From NCBI RefSeq assembly GCF_000003815.2, contig NC_049996.1, forward strand, positions 13,675,297-13,739,296: a stretch of DNA of 64,000 nucleotides, read 5' to 3'. Shown in pieces: positions 12,821-23,456 of this stretch. The stretch's first letter is position 1. Each line of letters opens with the position of its first letter. The position numbers were made by a program, and so were the translations under genes. The stretch is from Branchiostoma floridae. Taxonomy: Eukaryota; Chordata; Leptocardii; Amphioxiformes; Branchiostomatidae. The notes below the pieces were generated by a model. That model saw only the letters and a list, made by a program, of their open reading frames with translations. It was not told the origin of the DNA and did not search any database.

Positions 12821-13538
12821 AACAGGAAATGACGTCATTCTTCATCACAGATCATCAGAAAACTTCATCTTGAACCATTTCAATTTTTTATGGCGATGAA
12901 GATTCATTCATGACATTGATATCTACGATAAGTAACCTTGTTTGAAAATCTATGAAGAAGTCAGAAGCAGTTGACCTTGCTGTATGCAGCTTTGAACTTG
13001 AACGCAAACAAACTTGAATGATCCGCCATCTTGACTGGTGTTTTGTGATTAATGTTTACATTAATGTATCGTATTATAAAGTTGAAAATCCAAAAAAAAA
13101 AAAATACATTGGTGGCTTGAATGGATAAGGATGGATTCATAAATGAATTTACTTTTTTATATTGGCCAAGGCATGTGAGATACATGACTGTATATTGTAA
13201 TTGCATTACAAGTGGCAACTGGAAAGAAGTCCAAAGCTGTTCTGTAGCCTAATGTCGACCTAATGATGTACTGACCACGTCATCTGCTGTTCTATGAATG
13301 GTTCAGCTGATACAATAAGTTAGAATACATCCTACAAAGCGTGGTACATTGCAAACGTGTGTAGTGACATTGCGTGACTTCTACTGCTAGTCAAACTACC
13401 AAGTATTCGCATCAATGAAATTCATGTATAAAATATCCCCTTATTAGTAATAATCTTCTGATAGTTAAGTTGGGGGCATCTATTGCCAATATGCTGCTGG
13501 AATCGTATATAAGCATCTAAAAGTGTATTAAGCTTTAA
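12821..13538. other. 3' flank of MMP-A
   Basis: Downstream of the stop codon. It has an A13 run near 13092 and no clear AATAAA close to the stop, so the polyadenylation site is not assigned. No other gene is seen. Confidence 0.4.
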
Positions 13539-13703
13539 TGGACAGATCCTGTCGAACGCTATATCGAACAAATAGAACCCCCTATTCTATATCGAACACC
13601 TCCATCAAAAACTGCCACATTGGACAGAAATGGCTATTTTTGACGGAGGTGTTCGAAATAGAACCATGATCGAATAGGGGGCGGGGTTTTGGGATCGGTC
13701 CAT
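13539..13703. mobile_element. imperfect hairpin element (MITE-like)
   Basis: Outer arms TGGACAGATCC (about 13539) and GGATCGGTCCA (about 13693) are near reverse complements. Internal arms also pair (AGAACCCCCTATTC with GAATAGGGGGCG; CGAACACCTCC with GGAGGTGTTCG). The whole ~165 bp could fold as one stem. Non-coding. Confidence 0.65.
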
Positions 13704-13954
13704 AATACTGTACGCCTACGGGGAGTTGCATGAGATGCTGAAGAAGGGGGAGGGGGGCGTCCTCAAAATTCGTTTTCTGTGGAACCCAGCGCGGTATCCT
13801 GGTGCACGAATTGGAGTCGAATTAAATTCCAACATGCTCTAAACTACCATACCGTATATATGGTACTGTTAGCTATCTCCTACTAACTCTGCTATGTTAT
13901 TTGTCTAGTATGGTAAGGTGAGGCTCATTTAATAGGAATATGCTGATGAAGGTT

Positions 13955-14360
13955 GGACATCCAGGTAATAAGATAAGCCAAAAAGGAGATACTCATGCAA
14001 CTGGATATGATTTTGCAAACGGTCAGATGTTTCAGATGCGCATCCTCCATCTTTCGTCAGTGACACTGAAGTGTCCTGGGAGAAACTGGTCTTTCATACC
14101 CAGAGTATAAACGAAAAATGACGGTAGCGGTATAAAAGACACTATGTTTCTCACGCAGCATCACTCTTAGGTGTGATCTGATCGAATACGAATGGTGGAT
14201 GCCATCTATANNNNNNNNNNNNNNNNNNNNNNNNNNNNNNNNNNNNNNNNNNNNNNNNNNNNNNNNNNNNNNNNNNNNNNNNNNNNNNNNNNNNNNNNNN
14301 NNNNNNNNNNTCCAAAACCATATCCAGTTGCTTGAGTATCAACTTTTTGGCTTATAGGAA
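13955..14360. mobile_element. foldback repeat containing the first assembly gap
   Basis: The left arm at about 13972-14016 (AAGCCAAAAAGGAGATACTC then CAACTGGATATGATTTTG) is the reverse complement of the right arm at 14311-14356. The 100-N gap (14211-14310) lies between them. Single arms of the same family occur near 10125, 25545 and 44655. This is a dispersed foldback or TIR element whose centre was not assembled. Confidence 0.65.
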
Positions 14361-17300
14361 TATGTTTGGGTGTTTATGGCATAAAGTACCTGGAATATGT
14401 ATGCTATCGTAAGCATGTATCTAAGTGATTTCTAAGATAATGCCCGTATTTACTGTCACCAGCCGCTGAAGAGTGTACATAATCCTTTGTGAGCAGTGAT
14501 AACTATCTCGCTTTCTGTGTCAGACTGTTTGTTAAAAGGGAACCCCTTTTTAAACACGACAACAATGGATAAATGGGCTATCCTTCCTCCTTAGGTAAAC
14601 AGAGAAATGTTGTGGGGGAGACAAGTCGGTGGGAAGAAATTTTCTTTCAAAGCAAAGCGGTGTTTCTCTGTAGTGTTTGTGTGTGGTGCGGGTCAAAACA
14701 AACAGATAACACGTCTGAATGGGCTGTAGGGTTCTCGAGTGCTGTGGGTACTTGTAGTCGTACAAAGCCTATCGCTTCTGTATAAATAGACATTGAGAAA
14801 TTACTTTAAGGGCCCAGCAGACAGGGTAGCGAGTTTCAGACGGCACGTTTGAAACGTGTATTTGGAGTCAAAACCGGTGGCAGAGTAAATATACACACTG
14901 TGAAGTGCTTCGTCCTGGTAGCACCTTCCGTTGCTTCTTACAATACATGTACTTTTGTTGCACTAAATGATGTGTATTTTCTTTCTTCGTGAGATTTTTC
15001 AATTGCAGTGAGTTTGTATATATTCCCTCACTGTGTGTATTGATTTGTGGATAATGATATAGGCTGTGGTTGTTTTCAGCTATGTGGGCAAAACAGACGA
15101 CAGAAACTCCTCAGCCAAGGCCGCCATGGTAGACATTACCTTGCGTGATGATACTCCACCGGGTGGGGTTGTGTTTATGCCGAACTTTTCTCTTAATGTC
15201 GTGCTGATGTGATTATAATGACATTTCTATTTATAATTTCTATGGGCACCCGAAAACATAAAGCAAAAAAGTTGGGCAAAAACGTCGACTAAATTGTTAA
15301 GGGTCACAGAGTTCGAAGAAGTGATTGAACAATCAGAAAACGGTATATCGAACAATTTTTTTGCCATTTTGCCTCTATTTTCCATGTTGTCTTCCAAATT
15401 GCGGCATATATTTGTTCATTTTGCAGCTTCTTTGTATGACTTACAGTGTGGTCACAAATTGTCTTTCAAGAGGGACGGACAAAATTAATGCTCGAGCGGA
15501 GGTCGTTCATATCATAAAGACAGTGTGGCCTAATGTAATACCTCTTGCTCTCCGTTACCCATACATTACATTTACAATGACTAGACATGCACTTCTGATG
15601 TTTCGTCAGTTGATGGTCTGTATCATACGTATTTAAAAAACGGAAAGAAATGTGTTGTAAGGCATCTTTTTCACCAGTTGTTGAAACCAGTGAATGGTTT
15701 TGCTGTCTTTGTGGCCTTCTTCTCATCCTTGCTCTTCAAGAATATTCGGGACTTCACAATGTCGCATCACTTTTCTACAAAGCGGTTGGCGGAATACACC
15801 ACATACTGTAAGCGCATGCGCAACGGTGCAAAGTCGGTGATTGACAGGTGAGTCAGACGACATATTCCCAGAAACGGTTCCCAACCGGTTTTTCTCATTG
15901 GACTGGTCCAGAAAAACCGGACATGAAAAAAAATCGGTAGACCGGATGTTGGACCTATTGTAAAATGAGCAAATCATATAATCAGGCATTCACACTTTTT
16001 GGGGCTCACCGGTCGAGGAAAACAACACGAGCGAAGTAGAGTCTGTAGACATTTCTACCAAGTTTTAAAGTCAAAAGTACAGAGGCAGTTAGCTTTGTAG
16101 GATTTTAAAATACCAGTGGGAGTCACATACTGAATCAGGTCCAGGTTCGAAACTGGACTTGATCCTTTGGACCTGGATTTTCTGTACCGGTACCCACCCC
16201 TGCGGGACGGTAAGCAAACACTGCCGGTGTTTGGGGGCTTACCTTTCTTGTCTTCATGAATAAACCATGAATTCTTTGTATATTTACCGTACTTTTCTCA
16301 ATAAAACGGGTGGCTGATTGCTAAATATATCACTGGCTGGCCACGATTTAGAACCATGGGTTGGAAACTGAAGTCAAACATTTTTACTTCCGATTCAACT
16401 CATGAAATGTGGTTAAAAAAGAAGTTTCAAATACAGTTTAGAGAGGGGGAGAATTGGAAGTATAAACTAAATGGAGACGCAGAGCATAGATATTCGGTAG
16501 AGTAAACTTCAAAGGGATTATATGTACTAGTATTGGTTGATTGATTGCAAAAGCCAGTAGGTCGGCCGTTTCCAAAATTGCATCCGCATCCGAAGTCTAG
16601 ACACATTTGTATTACTTAACTATGCCATTATCATGCACGTGTCCCTATACTACTACTAACTACGCCATGTAAGTGACAGTAATGAAATAAGGTTGCGTTT
16701 TCGTAAGAATTCATCAAGACATTCATGACTGAAGATCTGACTGAAAGACACAAATGCTTAATTAGATTTAGCAGCTATAACCGCATTTTCAAACCATGAC
16801 AAATGTAATGCGTTTATGACAAATCATCGCAACTCTCACATGTCTGTTTCGTGTCAATCTGAAGGCTTGAAATTCAATAAGCCCAATTTGTACCCGTACA
16901 CAGTTCCTATTCAGACGGTGTTTCTACACATGCGTCCCGGTATGTGCTTAAGTAATTGCTACACTTGTTCGGAGTAGGCAGAACTATGCACGGAATCCGT
17001 CCCGCTATACAAGTAGAACCATCCTCCGAAACGACGCAAAATAAACACTCTTACCTCAAAAATGTTAATCACGTATGTCTCGTCACGCTTGTAAATTAAG
17101 TAGGCATTAGAGTGACACATGTTAATCAATCATGTGATTTTATAAACAGACAGATGCGAAATTGTACCGAGATAGACAAGGTCGATGTAGATATCAAGTC
17201 ATCAAAAAGAATGAACGAATACAAACAGGTATTCTCGTCGTAAAGGTGAGCCATTGGCTGAAAGCTTTGATCACTGTCAAGTGGCGGGAATAGTTTTCCC

Positions 17301-18180
17301 GCCAACTGTGAAACCACGGTTTATTTTGAGGTCTGTGATGTCATTAACCGTAGTCAAAAGGTAAAGCATTTACACAATCACAGGTTGGGTATGGGGGAAA
17401 CATGTCGACAAAGGACTTGATTTGGTTCTCATGCCCTGTTCCAACCTGAAAGCAATATTTATGGGAGAGAGAAACCCGAAAACTGTCTGAAGAAAAAAAC
17501 ACGTGTGTATACAAGGAAATGAAATACATTGTGGCTCTCCATACCCCCTAAAACACATCATAATGAAGTCATTCATTTGAAAGAAAATGCATTGGCTGTT
17601 CGTGCAATCTAAGCTTGATAACCAACAGCCAAAGTTAATTTTATTTTCTGTTTTAATAGACAATTTTAATGCAAAAGAGAAAGTTCACCTTCGCTCAATT
17701 GTGAGCATCCACTTCATAGCACCACCTAGCATCTCATTTTTGAAATGCACGTCCACGTATCTCCTGAACATTGCATTCTTTATCGAATGCTACCACCCTT
17801 CAACTTCAAATTTTTGTTCATATTCATAACACATAATACATCTGTAAATGTATCAAACATGACAGACAGAGCAGCACCAACAATGTTGAAAAGTTTACAA
17901 TGAATTCAGGAAGCCAATTCATATGTTGAAGAAACATGAAAAAAACTGTATCTTTACTGTACAAAATAGTTGGGAGCATACACAGCATGATCCATAGACT
18001 AGCTCACTAAGCATTGATATCTGAATGTCAAATGTTAGACAGATTTTACAAGCAAATGTCAAACAATTTATAGCATATTGGTCTGTTGTATCATTTTAGG
18101 AAAATTCACCTCATACTTGCTAAGCTGTCCCTGTATGTTCTAAATATGTGTGTCTCAAAATGTGACATACTACTATAAGT
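14361..18180. other. non-coding spacer between the convergent MMP genes
   Basis: No supported exon on either strand. Near 16172-16202 there is a hAT-like terminal motif (read on the - strand, CAGGGGTGGGTACCGGTAC). Its partner end is unclear; the 15880-15960 stretch rich in ACCGG may belong to it. The rest is AT-rich. Confidence 0.4.
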
Positions 18181-18181
18181 C

Positions 18182-18495
18182 CAGGGCTCGAAATAGCTGC
18201 ACTGGTGCAAGTAACACTCAAATTACCTGCATGCACCAGACAAATTTTACCTGCACCAGTCTGAATTCAGGAAGTATGGATCACACTAGAAATGCTCAGG
18301 AACCATTTTTTTTTCTTTTCTACTTTCTAGGTGGTAACATTCAATGCAGCTTATAACAATCCATATACATCATATGACATTTATGTATAAAACCCACCAC
18401 ATGAACCAGTGCAGGTAGACACCAGAAATACCTGCACAGGTCCAATTTTACCTGAACTAACCTGCATACTATGCAGGTGGTATTTCGAGCCCTCA
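18182..18495. mobile_element. hAT-like non-autonomous element
   Basis: Terminal inverted repeats AGGGCTCGAAATA at about 18184 and TATTTCGAGCCCT at about 18481-18493. The interior has several CCTGCA/TGCAGG inverted blocks. About 310 bp and non-coding. AGGGCTCGAAAT-type ends suit hAT MITEs, but I could not find a convincing 8-bp target duplication. Confidence 0.6.
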
Positions 18496-18705
18496 GTCAT
18501 TCCTAGGAAAGCAGTGTGTGTACTATTAAGCTAGCCATAACCTTGAATGGTGTTGTTAGGCCTTGGTTTCACCCTGCAACAGTCTACTGCGACATTCTAC
18601 ACTCAGGTTGACACCCTTCACAGTTAGCAACCTGGGAAGACACACAATGTCCAAAACAAACTTCAAGGTCAAAAGGCCAGGGAAATCCAAGATGGCGGCC
18701 TCTGC

Positions 18706-21700
18706 TCATGTCCCATATCTCTCCAATGACGTTCCACCACAACTGCTCCAATACAGCGCCACCGGTCGCGGGTAACACTTCGCTGTTTTCTCCAAGTCGT
18801 CCTCAAATTTCCAATAGTAGCCGCTCTTGAAGAAGTAAGTTATGCCGTTTTTCCAGCGCAAGGCAGCGTCTAGATGGTTGGGGACTCCGTGCCAGTATTT
18901 GCGGATGAGTTTTGGGAACCCCATGTCTACTCTTCTAGTGAATTCGTTCCAGACCCAGAATTTTTTGCCCCTGAAGATGACGATTCTGTTTTTAGGCCCC
19001 CAGACTAGAGCGGCATCCGGGTTCTTTGGCAAACCTGTGCCCTTTATTTTGATTGGATAATTGCTGTCCAGGACATTGTTGTTGTATCTCCAAACCCGGT
19101 CACCTAGGGGAGGAAACAAACAGTCAGTAGGCAACCAAAGCATTTTATCTATCTCAGCCTTTGACTTCTTGAGCAACTCATACATAGTGGAATTTATTAC
19201 TAATAATGACCTAGACGAGAGCTTGCAATGCAGGGTTAAAAAAATACACCCTCTCATAGATCCTAGTGCAAAATGGGAGATGCGTAGACACTATGGTTAA
19301 CTCAAGAGGGAAAAACATCATTAAAATGGGAACACGGATCAGACCTAACTCAACACCCATATACCGAATTACGTGTTGTCATGTTTATGATGCTTTTTGC
19401 CCCGAGATACCCATAATGCCCTGCATCTCCCAGCATACGATGGCATTCGTACAAAAGACCATGGCTAAACATGTACGTACCAATCTATCAAGCATTTCTT
19501 TTAACTCATGAATGCCAATGCTATGTTACATTGCTACCTTTGAAGAAATATGTTCTTTTAGTGTAATACGACGTGACGGCAGCGTTGACGTTCCCCGGTA
19601 AGCCAGGCCAGCGATGTTTGATGAGCAGAGGCTGTGGCCTGCCGATCATCCTCTCTTCATTCAGCTTCCAGTAGTACCGGCCTCTCATCACATAGGTCCT
19701 CATGTCAGGGCCTGGACATAAACAATAATGTGTTAGTAACAAAACTTCAGCTTCCAGTAGTACCGGCCTCTCATCACATAGGACCTCATGTCAGCGCCTG
19801 GACACAAAAAATAATGTGTTAGTAACAAAACTTCAGCTTCCAGAAGTACCGGCCTCTCATCACGTAGGTCCTCATGTCAGCGCCTGGACACAAACAGTAA
19901 TAAGTCCAACGTTTCCAGGAAGATTTGCGCTAGGTCCAGAAAGATCAGCTACTATGTATTTATCATGTATAACGATAGGTGATAGACTGAATAAAGTATC
20001 AAAGTGTCAAGGTCCTAATTGTCGAGGCCTGAAGACAAACAATAATGTGTCAATAACGAATCTTTATCTTTCCAAGCGTTTGCAACGATGTTGCAGTGAC
20101 GCACTGGCTGGCAGAATACCACAGGCAGAGCACAAAAGATTGATTTGAATGTTAATTCAAATGTCAACCAGTAGCCTAATCTACAGATGTCCAGATGCAC
20201 CAGTGGTAGAACATCCTGGATGTAAACAAAACCAGTGATTGTCTGGAGCAATGGGTCAAAGGTTTTTGGAAGCTGGTATCATCCCCCATCCCGGTAAATG
20301 CTAAGGTTCATCTCTTCGACACCAATATGGCATAATAGATCTTACAGAAGAACCCATTTTTTCGTGCATTATGAATGCACCATGGCATAAAGTTGCTTAC
20401 CAAGGAACATGGCATCAAAAGGTCCAGAACACGTACTGGGTCGCCTTTTACCAATCGGTGGTCTTGGCTTCGTTCTTCTTTTCAGAAGGTCTTTTAACCA
20501 ATACTCCACTTTAGGGCATGGGCCTAAATAGATGACACAAATGAAACACAAAGTTGAAATATAATACTTTTCTCTGATTTATTTGAACATTAAAAAACAT
20601 TAGCTAAAAAAACTACCGTATATTCTCAAATAAAGTACGCACCCCAATTAAAGTACGCACCCCTGATTTTGGACAAGTCTTAGACAGATCTTTGGGACTG
20701 AAAGGTACAAAGGAAAAACTCAAATAAAGTACGCACCCCTTCTCCACCAGTTTTGAACAGACCTTTAACTAAATAAATTCGAATTTATGATGTTTTCCCC
20801 AGGTCATTTTGCATAAAATAACCTGGGTTTACACTGTCATTGTCTCTATAAACTTGTGAATTGCCTGCTGCAAATTATAAAAATCACTGAGAACTGGTAG
20901 AAGAAATCAGGCAAAACCAGTTGTACAAGTCAAAGTCACTAACTCAAAAGGATTGTATGCAAATGCCACTGTTAATATGTAAATCATGTTAAGACAATTT
21001 CTTTGTTTCATGTTTAGACAACTTCAAGACAACAACAATGTGTATGTTTTGAAACATTACTAGAAGTGTAGCTCCACCTTGCTTTATTTTAGGCTTTTCT
21101 TACCATTTATCTGTGCAGTAACCTCAAATAAAGTACGCACCCCAACTTTGGCAACAACTTGTAGCACCTTTTCAATTTTGAAAAGTTAACAAAGTGCGTA
21201 CTTTATTCGAGAATATACGGTACATGCAAAATGAAGATTACCAAAAGACTGATATCTGATGTAGCTGATATCTAAGTTGCTCAACAACAACATTCTAATT
21301 TGCTCTACACTTACTATAACTCTTACTCATATATTAACTCACTCTCTCACTCACTCTCACTCACTCACTCACTCACTCACTCACTCACTCACTCACCCAT
21401 GCACTCACTCACTCTCATCTATATACTCACTCCTTTTACTCAACCACTCAGACTAATTCTCACACTCACTCACTTATCCACTCCTTCTCTCATTCACTCA
21501 TTCCCACCCACCAACACATGCAGCTATAATATTCCCTTTGTTTCCATGGGCTAAAAGCTACATGATATATACCAACCATATACAGCCTGTATAGCAGCCG
21601 TGTCATCAGAAGACAGTTTCTCAATGTCCTTATGTTTCATGATATCCCGGTACTTCGGCCTCATGACCGCTCCGTCAACCTTAGAGTGTCCAAGACCAAG

Positions 21701-23456
21701 GCTATGCCCAAGTTCATGTGCTGCGATGATGAAAAGGTCCTTCTTAGGGCTGTTCTCTTGTTTCAGAGCCCAGATCTCGTCATTGTCGAAATGCACGTCT
21801 CCATCTTGAGGAAAGAAGGCATGTGCATAGATACCACCTGTTGGAAAGACAATATGGATACAGGCAGATAAATACAAGTACAGCAATATTGTTGTAACAT
21901 TGAAGAAGGGATGGAACCAATATGGAAAACAATGGCACGAAGATCTCACAATTTCCTATATTGTTGTACTGTTTCATTCCCTCACTTGATCACTAGGCTA
22001 CTAGCACTGAAAAATCTATATTCATATTGTGTCTTGGGAAACTGGCACTTGCTTATTACTATTGACTACCAACTATTGTCAAGACGAACATCTATGCTAG
22101 GATAGATGTATGAATTTTACATGTATCTTTTGTCTTCTTAGTAACCTGTACTTAGCTTGGTTGGGTAAAAATGCACCATGAAGTTCTTCATTCATTATCA
22201 GTATCTACTATGACAAGCAAGGAGTCTATAATAAAAATATTAAGAAAAAACATTTCGTACCTTCACCATCAAAAGGGTATCCGTCGTTGTGATCACCCTT
22301 GATAAACTTTACAACGAAATCCGCTTTTTGTCTGTCTTTCGCCTCATAAAACGTGAGCGGTGAGGCATCACTCCACAGCTTAATGGCACGTGCCACTGTG
22401 TTTTGTACACGATACTTCTCAGCCTCGTTGTTGTGAGGAGAGTTGACTATGCGGTAGTAGAGATGTTTCTTTTTCCACTTACTCGCTGCAAAATGTGATA
22501 ACAAAATTTTACTTAAAACTTGATGATAGCTGATGAAAATATCTCCAGGCCAAAGAGAGATGAAAATGATAAAAGGAAAGATAAAGCGAATCACACTTGA
22601 AGTGTAATGCTTGAGATAAAGTGCCTTATCAATAGCAGTGCAATGCAGCTTTGCTATGCCGTGCATTTTCAGTTAACACTGAGTCACCCCTACTTCTAAT
22701 AACTATGATAAGTTTAGTTTCTTCACATGCAGGTTTGACACCTCAACCAAGCCAAAGCCTAGGACTTCCAGCTGTATGTTCCTATCCAAAAGGACTCAAT
22801 GTAAGATCACACAAACTATTGTCAAGCTTAAACTAACATAAAATAGAAGAAAGTTAGATGAAGAAATTGACAGTGATGTTTACCGTATAAGGAATATCTC
22901 TGACTTCTTCCACTGCTGTCATGGGTAACATCCAGGACAGAGTCATCAAACCCACAGACCATGCTGTCCAGCTCATCATCACTCTCTTTGTCATCTGTAC
23001 CTCCTGAAACAACACTGATCAAAAGGACACAGACTATGAAAGCTTCCACACACTGTATGTTTTTCCATTGAACTATTTAAGAGTAGAACTTTACCTGACT
23101 TTCAGCTTGGGGAGATAAAAAGCAATGGAAGGAGAGGGATGGGCTCTGTCTTCCAATTCTCAGTGTAATAGACAACCCATTGCCCCTACAGTCTCAAAAA
23201 GGCTATGGGTCTACCTTTACTCTACCATCTACTTGTATGTCCTTGTTGTGAACCATAAATAAACCAAGAGGAACTAATTTGGCACCATAATAGCATGATA
23301 AAGGGCAAGAAAAGGGCAAGAACTGTAAGGGCAAGAAAAGTTACATTAATGAGAAGCAGTTCCAACTAGAGTGATACTGAGACCTACTCAACTGAAGAAC
23401 TCTAACTCTAACTCAAACTCTAATGGCACCTGAATACTTACCCTGTGTCTGTCCAT
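18706..23456 (-). CDS. secreted matrix metalloproteinase with haemopexin domain (MMP paralogue B)
   Basis: Paralogue of the + strand MMP. Predicted 454 aa. Exons (5' to 3' on the - strand): 23456-23442, 23052-22884, 22485-22261, 21837-21577, 20523-20401, 19711-19538, 19103-18706. The last six match paralogue A in order and phase; lengths 225, 123, 174 and 398 nt are identical. The ~34-residue propeptide is acidic with Cys38 in VCGFDD. The convertase site is only the minimal RSQR (54-57). The catalytic domain keeps DGYPFDG and HELGHSLGLGH (His177, Glu178, His181, His187). Four haemopexin blades end in YWSSCGG. The exon holding the signal peptide has no in-frame ATG. I propose a 15-nt first exon (ATG at 23456, donor GTAAGT) joined in phase 0 at 23052, giving n-region MDRHR. 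That first exon is inference; the rest is firm. Confidence 0.88.
19661..20080 (-). repeat. 86-bp tandem repeat carrying the start of MMP-B exon 5
   Basis: Units start at 19661, 19747 and 19833, a period of exactly 86 bp. Each holds the intron acceptor, the first ~50 nt of the exon coding for GPDMRTYVMRGRYYWKL, and adjoining intron. A fourth, worn unit lies near 20025-20080 (GGCCTGAAGACAAACAATAA). Only the copy nearest the rest of the exon continues into a complete exon with a donor. The others are pseudo-exon heads with functional-looking acceptors. Confidence 0.85.
20614..21222. mobile_element. TA-flanked MITE in an MMP-B intron
   Basis: Begins TACCGTATATTCTC followed by AAATAAAGTACGCACC. 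It ends with the reverse complement GTGCGTACTTTATTCGAG then AATATACGGTA. The ~27-bp terminal inverted repeats flanked by TA suggest a Tc1/mariner-superfamily target. The GTACGCACC phrase also repeats internally at about 20655, 20728 and 21133. Non-coding, ~609 bp. Confidence 0.75.
21330..21500. repeat. (ACTC)n microsatellite
   Basis: Interrupted tandem CACT/ACTC tetranucleotides in the MMP-B intron, purest at about 21347-21396. Confidence 0.9.
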
